NCBI RefSeq assembly: GCF_002174455.2
Contig: NZ_CP147246.1
Coordinates: 3,105,001-3,169,000 of the forward strand
DNA: 64,000 nt
Source: Enterococcus sp. 9D6_DIV0238
Lineage (GTDB): Bacteria; Bacillota; Bacilli; Lactobacillales; Enterococcaceae
Reading direction: 5' to 3'
Below the pieces are notes generated by a model. That model searched no databases. It had not been told where the DNA came from and saw nothing but the letters and a program-made list of their open reading frames with translations. A program made the position numbers and the translations under genes. Below, one piece after another: positions 39,975-51,096 of this stretch (positions are counted from its first letter, which is position 1; the number at the start of each line of letters is the position of its first letter).

Positions 39975-41505
39975 CAGACTGTAGACAAAGTCCTAAAAAA
40001 GGATGACGTCTACAGTTTTTTCTTTTATACTTAATGTATGAAAACGTTTTAAAGGAGCGCGTAAAAAATGATGTCAAAACACCCAATGAATGGAAGGGAT
40101 CAATACATGATGATTTCCTTGGAAGAACTTGTCCCAAAAGATCACTTGATCTGAAAAATAGATAAAGCAATTGATTTTACCTTCATTTATCCAATTGTTG
40201 AATCAACTTATTCGACCTTAGGTCGACCAAGTATTGATCCTGTGGTTTTAGTCAAAATCGTCTTCATTCAATATCTCTTTGGTATCCGTTCCATGCGTCA
40301 AACGATAAAAGAAATAGACACTAATGTCGCTTATCGTTGGTTTTTAGGCTACGATTTCAATGAAACCATTCCCCATTTCTCTACCTTTGGAAAAAACTAT
40401 GTTCGCCGCTTTCGAGAAACTACACTCTTTGAAGATATTTTCGCCTACATACTGGAACAAGCTGCCAAGGCTCGGATGATTACGGAAGATGTTCTCTATA
40501 TGGATTCTACTCATATCAAAGCTAATGCAAACAAGCATTATTTTACTAGAGAAATGACGCATATTGAAGCAAAAGCCTATCAATCAGAATTAGAGAAAGA
40601 AATTAACGAGGAACGCATCAAGGCAGGAAAGCGCCCTTTTACTTTCCCGACAGAAAGTGAGCTGAAAGAACGAAAAATAAGTAAAGTAGACCCTGAGAGC
40701 GGGTATTATGTAAAAGGAGAACGAGAGAAACAATTTGCTTATTCTGCTCATACTGGTTGTGATGAACACGGATTCATTTTAGATGTCATTGTAACGCCTG
40801 GTAACCGTCATGATAGTCAAATTGCTCCTGATCTAGTTGCCTCTATCTGTACTAAATTTCCAGCGATACATGCTGTAGCAGCTGATGCTGGGTATAAAAC
40901 TGCCACTTTTATAGAATTTCTCCGACGGAGAAAACTTCACCCTGTTCTTCCTTATACACGACCTAGAGGTGATCGAACGTTACTAGCCAAAAATCAATTT
41001 GTCTATGACGAATACTACGATTGTTACCTGTGCCCTGAAAATCAACCCTTACATTTTTCTACACTTACTCGAGAGGGATACCGTGAATATAAGTCAAAAT
41101 CTTACATTTGCCAGAATTGTCCGCAATTGAAGCAGTGCACAAGAAGTCAAAATCATCAAAAAGTAGTGACCCGTCATATTTGGCAAGCTGGGTTGGAGAA
41201 TGCAGAACATCTTCGTCATACTTCCTTCAATCGAGAAACATACCGCAAACGTAAAGAAACTATTGAAAGAGTGTTTGCCGATGCAAAAGAGAAGCATGGG
41301 ATGCGTTGGACAAAATACCGAACCTTGGAAAAAGTCGCAGTGCATACGAGACTGATTTTTGCTGCAATGAATTTAAAGAAATTAGCCCTGTGGGGCTAGA
41401 GAAAGGCGAATGCCTTTATTTTTTTGCTTTGATTTTGATACTAAGATAAAAAAATACGCTCAACACTCTATTTTCTGAATGTTGAACGTATTTGTCTACA
41501 GTCTG
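39975..41505 (+). mobile_element. IS1182-family insertion sequence, copy 1 (inactive)
   Basis: 1531 bp bounded by perfect 15-bp inverted repeats CAGACTGTAGACAAA and TTTGTCTACAGTCTG. Flanked by a 25-bp duplication that is itself a hairpin. Copy 2 at 60381-61911 has the same length and differs at only a few bases. The transposase carries a premature TGA, so this copy can move only if helped in trans by copy 2. Confidence 0.9.
40068..41399 (+). pseudogene. IS1182-family transposase with in-frame TGA
   Basis: ATG at 40068 after AAAGGAGCG. Codon 29, CGA (Arg) in copy 2, is TGA here (40152-40154), a single C-to-T change; the rest of the 443-codon frame is open. A restart (first in-frame ATG or GTG past the stop) would lose the N-terminal DUF772-type region (YSTLGRPSIDPVVLVK). 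Apart from this, the only other coding difference I found against copy 2 is a silent Pro codon near 40373. Recently inactivated. Confidence 0.9.
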
Positions 41506-41825
41506 AGATATAACTCGTAGAGTTATATCCTGGTCCTTTTTAAAACGAATAAACGGTAGAAGCAGAAGTAACTACTATGCTTCACTTCGATCACATCAGC
41601 TAACGCATACAGTTTGACTATTGTTCAAAGAACAAAGTGAAGCTAGCAACATTCTAAGTGCTAAAGCACTAAGAGTTGAAGGTTTTGGAAATAAGCTGAA
41701 ATTGCTGTGAAACACAACGAGGAACGAGTTGATGCTTTCTCGTCAAAGACTCGTCGCAGATAAACAGTGTTGCACAGTACCTACTTGGTTCTTGGAGTTG
41801 AACACTTCTGTCCCGTCCTCTTTTA
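41506..41825 (-). repeat. Target duplication and dispersed intergenic repeat
   Basis: 41506-41530 is the right target-site duplication of IS copy 1. It continues into TGGTCC-TTTTT, AACGAATAAACG, GAAGCTAGCAACATTCTAAGTGCT and ends CTTCTGTCCCGTCCTC, all modules also seen at 19419-19570 and 21251-21345. It reads towards and just touches the 3' end of the MBL-fold gene. No coding function seen. Confidence 0.6.
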
Positions 41826-42632
41826 TTGCCATTCGATTTGCATTCCGACACCGACTTCTTGGATTGGAAGTTGGTAATGGATTTTTGCTTTTGCAGGAAA
41901 GGAAACACAATGGCAGGGATATAGTGTATTGATCTGATTCTTTTTAAAGTACTCGATTGTTTGCTCCAATTGTATATTTTCTTCAAATAAATGAAAGCCG
42001 CCAATAATGCTCTTGATTGTTTGATTGCCTGTAACTCGTTTGGCATATTCACAAATATTGCTGATACCGCTATGAGAACAGCCAGTGATGATGTAGATAC
42101 CATCAGTACCTTCAAAAACTAAAGCAGAATCATCAAAAACATAATCGGGAACAAAAGTATCTGTGATTTTTGTTTCGCCCACCTGAAGCCGAGGTTCAAA
42201 ATCTACAAGTTGAGGAATTTCTCCAAGAAAAGTAATATTTGGTGAAAGCTTGACAGGCTCTTTTGTTAAAAGCAGCTCATATTCTCTTTCTAAATCTTTG
42301 ATAGTTACTGGGGAGCCGATGGCCAAATCCTGTTCTTTTTTAGGAAAAAACGTTAAAGGATGAGCAATCAGCTGTGGTTTTTTCTGGTCAAATAAATCTG
42401 TTATTTGGCTGAGTCCGCCAGTATGGTCATTGTGTCCATGAGATAAAGCCAGCTTCGTTATCTGACTCAAATCAATATTTAGTAATTCAGCATTTCTTAT
42501 GAAAACATCACTATAGCCTGTATCAAACAAGATTTTTTCATTGCCATCTTCTAGATAAAAAGACAATGCAGGCTCGCCCAAATAGTAATGATCGATGTAA
42601 ACATTATTGTCTACCAAAACAGTCAATTTCAT
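41823..42632 (-). CDS. MBL-fold metallo-hydrolase (dihydropterin synthase-like/RCF1-type)
   Basis: 269 residues. N-terminal LTVLVDNNV, ILFDTGYSDVF and the metal motif SHGHNDHTGG, then GCSHSGISNI and IIGGFHLF supply the remaining ligands. This matches the branch often annotated as 7,8-dihydropterin-6-yl-methyl-4-(beta-D-ribofuranosyl)aminobenzene 5'-phosphate synthase-like; the actual substrate in Firmicutes is unknown. ATG at 42632 follows AAAGGAG on the minus strand. Confidence 0.82.
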   Translation of the reverse strand: MKLTVLVDNNVYIDHYYLGEPALSFYLEDGNEKILFDTGYSDVFIRNAELLNIDLSQITKLALSHGHNDHTGGLSQITDLFDQKKPQLIAHPLTFFPKKEQDLAIGSPVTIKDLEREYELLLTKEPVKLSPNITFLGEIPQLVDFEPRLQVGETKITDTFVPDYVFDDSALVFEGTDGIYIITGCSHSGISNICEYAKRVTGNQTIKSIIGGFHLFEENIQLEQTIEYFKKNQINTLYPCHCVSFPAKAKIHYQLPIQEVGVGMQIEWQ

Positions 42633-42742
42633 TTTTTCTCCTTTTTTAAAGCAAAATTATTTTCATAAACCTTGGTATAAGATATAGTAATAAAGTATAT
42701 AATAGAAGTGGAATAATTGCTATCTAGAAAAGGAGCTCAATA

Positions 42743-43114
42743 ATGTTTACTAATCAAATTAAAATCATGTTATATGTAACAAATGTCGAGGAATCAAGCC
42801 GATTTTGGCAAAAAATCGGATTTGTAGAGAAGGAAAGAGACGCAGTTGATGGAACTTTGGTTGTGGAAGTGTCACCAGGTGAAGATGCAGATACTAGTAT
42901 AGTTTTGTATGATTTGGAATTTATTCAAAAACATTCGCCAGAAGTTGCAGGCAATACGCCTTCATTGATGTTTTTCTCTGATGATATTGTGAATTTGTAT
43001 AAAAAAATGAAAGATGCAGGTGTTCGAGTAGGCGAGATGGTTCAACTGCCGACAGGACTTGTGTTTAATTTTGCGGATAATGACGAAAATTATTTTGCTG
43101 TTTCTGGACAATAA
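42743..43114 (+). CDS. VOC (glyoxalase/bleomycin-resistance) superfamily protein
   Basis: 123 residues, one VOC unit: QIKIMLYVTNVEESSRFWQKIGFVEKERD opens the fold and the C-terminal GLVFNFADNDENYFAV closes it. Metal or drug binding cannot be told from the sequence. ATG after AAAGGAGCTCAATA. Divergent from the MBL-fold gene. Confidence 0.85.
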   Translation: MFTNQIKIMLYVTNVEESSRFWQKIGFVEKERDAVDGTLVVEVSPGEDADTSIVLYDLEFIQKHSPEVAGNTPSLMFFSDDIVNLYKKMKDAGVRVGEMVQLPTGLVFNFADNDENYFAVSGQ

Positions 43115-43300
43115 TGATAAGTAAGTATTGAAGCTTTGAAATATGCTTGAAGAAGCCATGTTTCAAAGCTTTTATATTGTACATTAATACACAAGCAAAT
43201 ATCTCGATTTTTCGCTTTCTTTTTTTATATACTTAATAGGTATGAAGATAAATTAAGGACTGTCTTGTAAACAGTTTGTACAAAAAGGGGAAAGATAAGA

Positions 43301-44242
43301 ATGGACTATCGTGTATTACTTTACTATAAATATACACCACTAGAAAATCCAGAACAATTTGCGAAAGAACATCTAGCATTTTGTAATTCACTAAATTTAA
43401 AAGGAAGAATCTTAATTGCATCAGAAGGAATCAACGGTACACTTTCTGGAACGATCGCTGACACAGATGCTTATATGAAAGCAATGCTTGCGGATGAACG
43501 ATTCAAAGATACTTACTTCAAAATCGATGAAGCACAAGAGATGGCATTTCATAAAATGTTTGTCCGTCCAAGGAAAGAGCTTGTTTCTTTAAACTTAGAA
43601 GAGGATGTGAACCCGTTAGAATTAACAGGTAAATATTTGGAGCCTAAGGAATTTAAAGAAGCCTTGCTTGATGAAAATACTGTTGTGATCGATGCTAGAA
43701 ATGACTATGAATATGATTTGGGACATTTTAGGGGTGCCGTTCGCCCTGATATCCGTAATTTCAGAGAGCTGCCTCAATGGATCAGAGAAAATAAAGAGCA
43801 ATTTATGGATAAAAAAATCGTAACCTATTGTACGGGCGGAATCCGCTGTGAGAAGTTTTCTGGCTGGATGCTAAAAGAAGGATTTGAAGATGTTTCACAA
43901 CTTCATGGCGGGATTGCTGTATATGGAAAAGATCCTGAAGTACAGGGTGAATTATGGGATGGAAAAATGTACGTTTTCGATGAACGCATCAGTGTGGAAA
44001 TCAATCATGTCGATAAAAAAATCATCGGTAAAGACTGGTTTGATGGAACACCTTGCGAACGTTATATCAACTGTGCTAACCCGTTCTGTAATAAACAAAT
44101 TTTAGCTTCAGAAGAAAATGAAGCTAAATATCTTGGCAGCTGTTCAGATGAATGCCGTCATCATCCAGCTAATCGCTATGTAGCGAAGAATCATTTGACA
44201 GAACAAGAAGTAACAGCACGTTTGGAAGCAATTGCTAATTAG
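43301..44242 (+). CDS. trhO: tRNA uridine(34) hydroxylase TrhO (YceA)
   Basis: 313 residues. N-terminal acylphosphatase-like region ([33 protein letters not shown]), central rhodanese domain (about 120-215) with [24 protein letters not shown] and the active loop [15 protein letters not shown], and a C-terminal Cys cluster ([16 protein letters not shown]). It adds the oxygen used to make 5-methoxy/oxyacetyl-uridine at the tRNA wobble base. Full family length. Followed by a bidirectional terminator. Confidence 0.92.
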   Translation: MDYRVLLYYKYTPLENPEQFAKEHLAFCNSLNLKGRILIASEGINGTLSGTIADTDAYMKAMLADERFKDTYFKIDEAQEMAFHKMFVRPRKELVSLNLEEDVNPLELTGKYLEPKEFKEALLDENTVVIDARNDYEYDLGHFRGAVRPDIRNFRELPQWIRENKEQFMDKKIVTYCTGGIRCEKFSGWMLKEGFEDVSQLHGGIAVYGKDPEVQGELWDGKMYVFDERISVEINHVDKKIIGKDWFDGTPCERYINCANPFCNKQILASEENEAKYLGSCSDECRHHPANRYVAKNHLTEQEVTARLEAIAN

Positions 44243-44249
44243 AAATTGA

Positions 44250-44290
44250 AAAAAACAACAAAATGATTGTCATTTTGTTGTTTTTTTATA
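44250..44290. terminator. Bidirectional terminator
   Basis: AAAACAACAAAATGA and TCATTTTGTTGTTTT form a long stem with A and T tracts on both sides, between the convergent trhO and SLC13-type transporter genes. Confidence 0.85.
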
Positions 44291-45389
44291 GAGTAAAATA
44301 AAAGACGACAATAAATCCAAGTAGAAAAATCAGATTGATTAGACTAAACGTTAGTAAAAATCGTTTTCCTTGATTTGGATAATATTGCTTATAAATTTTA
44401 AACCCAATCAGATTAGCTAAAGAGGCGATGATTGTTCCTAAGCCGCCAATATTGACTCCGAAGAACAGGGCTTGGGTTTGAGTAGTGAATGGAGCGAGAA
44501 GGATAGCAGCCGGAACATTACTGATAAGCTGACTAGCTGCGATACTGCCAAAAAACGTAGCTGAGCTTGTTGTGAACTGTTTTTTGATCAATAGAGAAAT
44601 AGTTTCCAATTGAGAAAAATTACCGACAGCGATAAAGAAAAAGATAAACGTAGCTAGCAACCGATAATCAACTTGCTTCAAACTGCTGAAATCATACATC
44701 GAAAGAAGCAAAACAGCAATAGGAATGACGATATAATAAGGAAACAGATCGAAGACGCCAACCAAAATCACTAATCCGATCAAGCTTAAATAACTGGTTT
44801 TGCGTTGATCGATCGAGGGCAGCGGCTCTTCTTGATTGGGAATAGGGGTCTTTTTGATCCAAAAAAAGGACAGAAATAAGAAGCTGAACGATACAAGCAG
44901 CAAGAGAGAAGCCCAACTGAAGAATGTACCAACAGTCAATGAGTAATAGGAAAATAGGAACAAATTTTGCGGGTTGCCAAAAGGGAAGAAACTACTGCCT
45001 AAATTTGCTGCGATGATCAGTAGAACAGCACCAGTCATCTTATGGCCCATATCCGAAACTTTTTTCGTGATCGTCAAGTAGATCGGCATTAGACTTAAAA
45101 TAGCGACATCATTTGTTAATAACATAGAGCTAAAAAAAGCCAGGAGTGTGATATTTCTAATGAGAGCACGAGTAGTAGTCGATAGATCGATCAGTTTTTC
45201 AGCGAGATAGGTCAAAACACCAAGCTTTTCAATATTAGCGACAAGCAGCATTAGACCAAACAGGCAAACGATGACTTTAAAATCGATCGACTCAATTGAA
45301 AATGTACCGAAAAAGCAGCTAATGAGTGCTATTAGAAAGGAGATAGAAAATAGTAGATCATGCATAAAAAAAGAGAAAATGCGTTTCAT
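44286..45389 (-). CDS. ArsB/SLC13-type anion transporter
   Basis: 367 residues with about ten transmembrane helices. SSMLLTNDVAILSLMPIYLTI is the conserved half-repeat motif of the ion-transporter (IT) superfamily (ArsB, NhaD, CitM, SLC13), and NLGSSFFPFGNPQNLFLFSYY is its partner in the first half. QLISNVPAAILLAPF is the equivalent motif in the second half. Substrate may be a dicarboxylate, sulfate or arsenite. Shorter than full SLC13 members (about 420-480), but both half-repeats are present. Confidence 0.78.
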   Translation of the reverse strand: MKRIFSFFMHDLLFSISFLIALISCFFGTFSIESIDFKVIVCLFGLMLLVANIEKLGVLTYLAEKLIDLSTTTRALIRNITLLAFFSSMLLTNDVAILSLMPIYLTITKKVSDMGHKMTGAVLLIIAANLGSSFFPFGNPQNLFLFSYYSLTVGTFFSWASLLLLVSFSFLFLSFFWIKKTPIPNQEEPLPSIDQRKTSYLSLIGLVILVGVFDLFPYYIVIPIAVLLLSMYDFSSLKQVDYRLLATFIFFFIAVGNFSQLETISLLIKKQFTTSSATFFGSIAASQLISNVPAAILLAPFTTQTQALFFGVNIGGLGTIIASLANLIGFKIYKQYYPNQGKRFLLTFSLINLIFLLGFIVVFYFTL

Positions 45390-45472
45390 GGACGGCAGCC
45401 TTCTTTCAAAAATAACTTCTTTTTTAATTTACGTTAGAATAGGAGATTTATCAAGAAAAGAATATCTAAACT

Positions 45473-45516
45473 AAAAAAGACATGATTTGAATCATTCAAA
45501 TCATGTCTTTTTAGTT
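45473..45516 (-). terminator. Terminator of the glnQ-glnP operon
   Basis: AAAAAGACATGATTTGA and TCAAATCATGTCTTTTT are near-perfect arms around a short loop. It lies just past the ATP-binding-protein stop and also faces the SLC13-type gene's upstream region. Confidence 0.8.
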
Positions 45517-45520
45517 AGTC

Positions 45521-46258
45521 TTAAATATTTAGAACTTTATCCAAGAAATCTTTCGTCCGTTCATTTTGAGGATTCTCAAAGATCTGTTGCGGGCTCCCGT
45601 CTTCTAGAAAATTTCCGCCATCGATAAACATCACACGATTTGCTACTTCTTTAGCGAAGCCCATTTCATGAGTAACGATCACCATCGTCATTCCTTGTTT
45701 TGCAAGTTTTTTCATAACGTTTAATACATCGCCGACCATTTCTGGATCAAGGGCCGAGGTTGGTTCATCGAATAGCATGATATCTGGGTTCATCGCTAAA
45801 GCTCTAGCGATTGCAACACGTTGTTTTTGACCACCTGATAATGATTCTGGATAGCTATCTTTTTTATCAGCGAGACCCACAGTTTCTAAAAGCTGGATGG
45901 CTTTTTCTTCCGCCTCTTGTTTAGAAAGACGACCTAGATCAGTAGGAGCTAATGTGATATTTTCCATGATCGATAAATGTGGAAATAAATTGAAGTGTTG
46001 AAACACCATACCTATATGCTGACGTATTTTATTGATGTTGGTATTTTTATCTGTTAAGTTTGCTCCGTCAATAATAATATCGCCGCTTGTTGCTTCTTCC
46101 AGTTGATTCAAACAACGAAGGAAAGTACTTTTACCAGAACCGGAAGGACCGATCACGCAAACAACATCGCCTTCTTGGATAGAAACATTAATATCATTTA
46201 AAACAGTGTTATCACCATATTTTTTTACTAAATGCTCGACTAGAATTTTTTCAGCCAT
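45521..46258 (-). CDS. glnQ: Glutamine ABC transporter ATP-binding protein
   Basis: 245 residues. Walker [10 protein letters not shown], signature [15 protein letters not shown], Walker [16 protein letters not shown], and the switch His (IVTHEMGF). This is the polar amino acid family (GlnQ/ArtP). One base separates it from the fused permease/binding protein upstream, and together they form a GlnPQ-type importer. Confidence 0.92.
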   Translation of the reverse strand: MAEKILVEHLVKKYGDNTVLNDINVSIQEGDVVCVIGPSGSGKSTFLRCLNQLEEATSGDIIIDGANLTDKNTNINKIRQHIGMVFQHFNLFPHLSIMENITLAPTDLGRLSKQEAEEKAIQLLETVGLADKKDSYPESLSGGQKQRVAIARALAMNPDIMLFDEPTSALDPEMVGDVLNVMKKLAKQGMTMVIVTHEMGFAKEVANRVMFIDGGNFLEDGSPQQIFENPQNERTKDFLDKVLNI

Positions 46259-46259
46259 A

Positions 46260-48419
46260 TTATTTCACCTTCTTTTCCAAGACTTTTGCTAGTTTTGTCA
46301 ACGCTGTGATCAAGACTAGATACATCATCGCAATTACAAAATAAACAAGTGTACTTTGTAAATTTCTGGCAACGATGATTTTTCCTGTTTGTAATAATTC
46401 GATCAACCCGATCGCTGAAAGGATCGTTGTATCTTTCAATGAAATAACGAATTGGTTGACGAATGATGGGATCATGATTCTGATTGCTTGCGGCAAAATG
46501 ATCTTTTGCATTGTCCGGTTATATGAAAGTCCTAAACTGCGCGAAGCTTCCATTTGTCCTGTAGGAACCGCATTGATCCCGCCGCGTACGATTTCAGAGA
46601 TATAGGCACTGGCGTTTAGCGTTAAGGTAATGATACCAGCAAGGAATACTGGAATATTGAATCCTAGAATTCCAGGTAAGCCAAAATAAATGAAGAAAGC
46701 AAGTACCATCAACGGAATTCCACGGATGATGTCGACATAAACAGTGGCTATCACGCGTAACGCTTTAGAAGGAGAGGCGCTGAATAATCCGAAGATCACA
46801 CCAACGATCAATGCAAGAATGAATGAAATCAATGTTAGTTGAATCGTCATCCATAATCCACTTAATAGTCGTTTCCAATTATTTTGGATCATACCGATAA
46901 ATGTTGATTCATCTACTTTGTTTTCCGTAGAAGCATCTTTGATATATTTGCCAACGATTTTATCGTATTCACCTGTTCGTTTTAATTCGGCAAGCCCTTC
47001 ATTGAACATCTGGATCAATTCAGGATTTTTGCCTTTTTTAACTGCAAAACCGTATTTTCCACCTTCTTCACGAGGAATCGGTGTTACTAAAGGCTGTTTT
47101 TGAGCAACGCCATAACCGATAACAGGATAATCATCCATCATTGCTTCGATTTCACCGATTTCAAGGGCACTATATAAGGCATCAGTTGTATCTAAATATT
47201 TGATGGAGTAACCATATTTGCTTTTATTTGCTTCAAGAAAATCAGCACTTTCTGTCCCGATTTTTGCACCGACTTTTTTCCCTTTTAAATCTTCATAAGA
47301 AGTAATTTTGTCGTTGCCTTTCTTGACAGCGATTTGGATCCCGCTATTGAAATAAGGAGTCGAAAAGTCGAATGATTTTTCACGTTCGTCAGTGATCGTC
47401 ATTCCAGCGATCATCCCATCTGCCTGTCCAGATTCAACCGCCTGAACAGCTGAACTAAAACCAATAAACTTAAATTCAATATTGAATCCTTGGAGTTCAG
47501 CGATTCGTGTGACTAGATCAACGTCGATTCCTTCATATTCACCATCAGAATTTTGGAATTCAAAAGGTGCGAATGTTGAATCACTGGCAATGACATAAGT
47601 ATCTTTTTTGGGTTGAATCTTTTTCATTTGTGTATCGGCTTGTTCCTCTGATTCATTTCCAGTAGAAATGTAATTGGCAATGATTTCATCATATTTACCA
47701 GAGTCTTTCAAGTCTTTCAAACCAGCGTTGAATTTTTCAAGTAATTCTTTATTTTGCCCTTTTTTTACCGCAAACCCGTAAGAACTTCCTGTTTCTTTTT
47801 TACCGACTAACTGTAATTTCTGCCCATTCGTGATTGCATAGCCTAACACAGGGTAGTCATCAAAAATTGCGTCTGCTTCACCATTTTCGAGTGCTTGGTA
47901 AAGTCCAGTAGCATCGTCAAAGTTTTTGATTGTATAGCCATATTTATCTTGATTTTTTTCAAGGAAAGTAGCACTTTCTGTTCCCACTTTAGCAGCAACA
48001 GTTTTTCCTTTTAAATCATCATAAGCTTTGATCTTATCGTTGCCTTTTTTGACTGCCATTTGCAATCCGCTATCAAAATAAGGTTCTGAGAAATCAAAAG
48101 ATTTCTTTCGCTCGTCTGTGATACTCATTCCGGCGATCATTCCATCAACTTGTTTTGATTGAACTGCCTGAATGGCACTATCAAAGCCAAGTGGTTTTAG
48201 ATTGACCTTAAAGCCTTGATCATCTGCAATGGCTTTAAGCAGATCGACATCGATACCGATGTATTCTCCTTTGGAATCTTGAAATTCAAAAGGCGCAAAA
48301 GTTAAATCTGTTCCTATATTATATGTTTTTTCCTCAGCCTGAGCCGACTGTCCAAGTGTAAATGTCAGTAGACTTGCCATCATTAGCATAAATGAAAGCA
48401 AAAAATGTTTCTTTTTCAT
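46260..48419 (-). CDS. glnP: Glutamine ABC transporter, tandem substrate-binding domains fused to permease
   Basis: 719 residues from ATG 48419 (AGGAGGTATTTT upstream). Signal peptide (about 1-27), two successive periplasmic-type binding domains (about 30-270 and 275-500; both have [25 protein letters not shown] and [17 protein letters not shown] motifs), then a HisM-type permease domain with four to five helices and the EAA loop [22 protein letters not shown]. The layout is that of lactococcal GlnP, in which the two binding domains differ in affinity. Substrates likely Gln/Glu/Asn. Confidence 0.92.
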   Translation of the reverse strand: MKKKHFLLSFMLMMASLLTFTLGQSAQAEEKTYNIGTDLTFAPFEFQDSKGEYIGIDVDLLKAIADDQGFKVNLKPLGFDSAIQAVQSKQVDGMIAGMSITDERKKSFDFSEPYFDSGLQMAVKKGNDKIKAYDDLKGKTVAAKVGTESATFLEKNQDKYGYTIKNFDDATGLYQALENGEADAIFDDYPVLGYAITNGQKLQLVGKKETGSSYGFAVKKGQNKELLEKFNAGLKDLKDSGKYDEIIANYISTGNESEEQADTQMKKIQPKKDTYVIASDSTFAPFEFQNSDGEYEGIDVDLVTRIAELQGFNIEFKFIGFSSAVQAVESGQADGMIAGMTITDEREKSFDFSTPYFNSGIQIAVKKGNDKITSYEDLKGKKVGAKIGTESADFLEANKSKYGYSIKYLDTTDALYSALEIGEIEAMMDDYPVIGYGVAQKQPLVTPIPREEGGKYGFAVKKGKNPELIQMFNEGLAELKRTGEYDKIVGKYIKDASTENKVDESTFIGMIQNNWKRLLSGLWMTIQLTLISFILALIVGVIFGLFSASPSKALRVIATVYVDIIRGIPLMVLAFFIYFGLPGILGFNIPVFLAGIITLTLNASAYISEIVRGGINAVPTGQMEASRSLGLSYNRTMQKIILPQAIRIMIPSFVNQFVISLKDTTILSAIGLIELLQTGKIIVARNLQSTLVYFVIAMMYLVLITALTKLAKVLEKKVK

Positions 48420-48632
48420 AAAATACCTCCTATATTTACATATTGAATAATTATATAGTAAAAAAAGGGTAAAACACAAGTCATTAAACAAGTTAAACTT
48501 AAAAAAATGTCGTTTTCTAACATCCTGTGTTACTTAATGTTACATTATAAAGTGAAAAATATTGAAGCTAAAATCTGAAAATAAAGTTGAAAGTGTAAAA
48601 AAATGCGTATACGCAATATATTCTAAAGGTGG

Positions 48633-48658
48633 CGAAAATATGTTCGGTATGGTAAAAT
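48633..48658 (+). promoter_or_regulatory. LexA (SOS) box in the uvrB promoter
   Basis: CGAAAATATGTTCG (48633-48646) differs by one base from the Gram-positive SOS consensus CGAAC-N4-GTTCG. It directly precedes a -10-like TAAAAT (48653-48658), so bound LexA would block the promoter. uvrB starts 115 bp downstream. Confidence 0.75.
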
Positions 48659-48773
48659 ATTTTCAGAGGTTTCCCTTCAATTCACTAGTAGTGATTTTAG
48701 AAAATTGTATCTATTGTCATTGGCTAATGATTGAATGGAAGCAGCCAGTAAATTATTCAGAGGAGGATGTTGA

Positions 48774-50771
48774 ATGATAGAAAGAGAAACCTCCAATACA
48801 TTTGACTTAGTCTCAAAGTATCAGCCGGATGGTGATCAGCCGGAGGCAATCAAGCGATTGACAGAAGGGATCGAAGGCGGCGAGAAAGCTCAGATTCTAC
48901 TTGGAGCGACAGGAACAGGTAAGACATTTACCATTTCTAATGTAATCACAGAGGTCAATAAGCCAACTCTGGTCATCGCGCATAATAAGACATTAGCTGG
49001 ACAGCTTTATGGTGAATTCAAAGAATTCTTCCCGAATAACGCGGTCGAGTATTTTGTCAGTTATTATGATTATTACCAGCCAGAGGCTTATGTTCCTTCC
49101 AGCGATACATATATAGAAAAAGATGCCAGTATCAATGATGAAATCGATAAATTACGTCACTCAGCAACAAGCTCATTATTAGAAAGAAATGATGTGATCG
49201 TTGTTGCTTCGGTTTCTTGTATCTTTGGTTTGGGAGACCCTAAAGAATATAGTGAACAAGTTGTATCGATTCGTGTAGGTATGGAGATGGATCGTAGTCA
49301 GTTGTTGACGAACTTGGTCAATATTCAATTTGAGCGTAATGATATTGACTTTCAGCGGGGCCGTTTTAGAGTTCGGGGAGATGTGGTTGAAATTTTTCCG
49401 GCATCTAGAGATGAGCATGCGTTAAGAGTCGAATTTTTTGGTGATGAGATCGAACGAATCAGAGAAGTGGATGCGTTGACGGGAGAAATAATTGCAGAGA
49501 CAGAGCATGTAGCAATTTTCCCAGCAACTCACTTTGTGACGAATGAAGATCATATGGAGCATGCTATTTCTCAGATTCAAGCAGAATTAGATGAGCGATT
49601 AAAAGTATTACGTAGTGAAAATAAATTATTGGAAGCACAACGCTTGGAACAACGAACGAATTATGACATTGAAATGATGCGTGAAATGGGCTACACATCC
49701 GGCATCGAGAATTACTCCCGTCACATGGATGGTCGTTCAGAAGGGGAGCCGCCATATACATTACTGGATTTCTTCCCAGATGACTTTCTGTTAGTGATTG
49801 ATGAATCACATGTGACGATGCCTCAAATCAGAGGGATGTACAATGGAGACCGAGCAAGAAAACAAATGCTGGTCGACTATGGTTTCCGTTTACCAAGTGC
49901 ATTGGATAATCGCCCGCTTAGGTTGGAAGAATTTGAAGAGCATGTTCATCAAATCGTGTATGTTTCAGCAACTCCAGGGCCATATGAACATGAACAGACG
50001 GATACTGTGATCCAGCAGATCATTCGTCCAACTGGCTTACTAGATCCATTGATCGAAGTTCGTCCGATCATGGGACAAATCGATGATCTGGTTGGTGAAA
50101 TCAATGAACGTGTAGCGAAGAACCAACGGGTTTTCGTTACTACACTCACGAAAAAAATGTCAGAGGATCTAACAGATTACTTCAAAGAATTAGGGATCAA
50201 GGTCAAGTATCTGCATAGTGATATCAAAACATTGGAACGAACGGAGATCATTCGAGATCTACGTTTAGGAGAATTCGATGTGTTAGTCGGGATCAACTTA
50301 CTAAGAGAAGGACTTGATGTACCGGAAGTATCATTGATCGCTATTTTAGATGCTGATAAAGAAGGCTTCTTGAGAAGTGAGCGTTCTCTTGTTCAGACGA
50401 TCGGAAGAGCGGCGCGGAATTCAGATGGTCGAGTGATCATGTACGCGGATAAAATAACTGATTCGATGCAAAAAGCGATGGATGAAACAGCTCGTCGTCG
50501 TTCGATCCAAGAGAAATATAATGAAGAACACGGGATCGTGCCGAAAACGATCATCAAAGAGATTCGGGAATTGATTTCGATTTCTAAGGCGAACAATGAA
50601 AAGAATGAACCATTCAAGATCGATAAGTCTTACCATGAAATGACTCGTCAGGAAAAAGCAGATTTATTGATGAAACTGGAAAAAGAAATGAAAGATGCTG
50701 CAAAAGCGCTGGACTTTGAAACAGCCGCTACGCTGAGAGATACGATCTTAGAGCTAAAAGCAGCAGATTAA
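48774..50771 (+). CDS. uvrB: Excinuclease ABC subunit UvrB
   Basis: 665 residues. Helicase motifs in order: [14 protein letters not shown] (Walker A), the beta-hairpin region [21 protein letters not shown] used for strand separation, [22 protein letters not shown], and [12 protein letters not shown] (motif VI). C-terminal UVR motif [29 protein letters not shown] binds UvrA/UvrC. ATG follows AGAGGAGGATGTTGA. SOS-controlled through the box at 48633. Works with uvrA downstream in nucleotide excision repair. Confidence 0.97.
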   Translation: MIERETSNTFDLVSKYQPDGDQPEAIKRLTEGIEGGEKAQILLGATGTGKTFTISNVITEVNKPTLVIAHNKTLAGQLYGEFKEFFPNNAVEYFVSYYDYYQPEAYVPSSDTYIEKDASINDEIDKLRHSATSSLLERNDVIVVASVSCIFGLGDPKEYSEQVVSIRVGMEMDRSQLLTNLVNIQFERNDIDFQRGRFRVRGDVVEIFPASRDEHALRVEFFGDEIERIREVDALTGEIIAETEHVAIFPATHFVTNEDHMEHAISQIQAELDERLKVLRSENKLLEAQRLEQRTNYDIEMMREMGYTSGIENYSRHMDGRSEGEPPYTLLDFFPDDFLLVIDESHVTMPQIRGMYNGDRARKQMLVDYGFRLPSALDNRPLRLEEFEEHVHQIVYVSATPGPYEHEQTDTVIQQIIRPTGLLDPLIEVRPIMGQIDDLVGEINERVAKNQRVFVTTLTKKMSEDLTDYFKELGIKVKYLHSDIKTLERTEIIRDLRLGEFDVLVGINLLREGLDVPEVSLIAILDADKEGFLRSERSLVQTIGRAARNSDGRVIMYADKITDSMQKAMDETARRRSIQEKYNEEHGIVPKTIIKEIRELISISKANNEKNEPFKIDKSYHEMTRQEKADLLMKLEKEMKDAAKALDFETAATLRDTILELKAAD

Positions 50772-50928
50772 ACTGATTTCTTTGAAACATAAGAAAACTT
50801 TGCCCAAGGAAATAGAAAATCATAAGAATCGATTATACTAAAAACCGACATGCACTGTTTAATGATACTTTTTTTGCAGACGAGCAAGTATCTGTACAAA
50901 AATGACAGTAACGCTGTGTTTCACAGTA

Positions 50929-51096
50929 ATGATCATTAGACCAATAATCATAAAGGAGAGCCATTACTCTTACGAATTATTCGTGTAGAGGTAATGGACA
51001 TCGGACCAATAAGTAAAAAGGAGAACCGTTACTCTTGCGAATTTATTCGCTTAGAAGTAATGGACATCGGACCAATAAGTAAAAAGGAGAGAAGTA
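50929..51096 (+). repeat. Tandemly repeated leader of uvrA with hairpins and mini-ORFs
   Basis: Two and a half units of 65-66 bp (50929-50993, 50994-51059, 51060-51096). Each has an ATG, GACCAATAA, AAAGGAG and, in units 1 and 2, a stem from CCATTACTCT to AGGTAATGG. The stem core changes with compensation (TACGAA/TTCGTG against TGCGAA/TTCGCT). Unit 1 encodes a 19-residue peptide (stop 50986-50988). Unit 2 starts a 38-residue ORF that crosses unit 3 and ends at 51110, inside uvrA. The uvrA ribosome site and ATG are the last repeat of the pattern. Confidence 0.75.

Noticed and set aside
48562..48777. 71-codon plus-strand frame before uvrB
   Set aside because: It covers the uvrB promoter and SOS box, overlaps the uvrB start, and its own start lacks a ribosome site.
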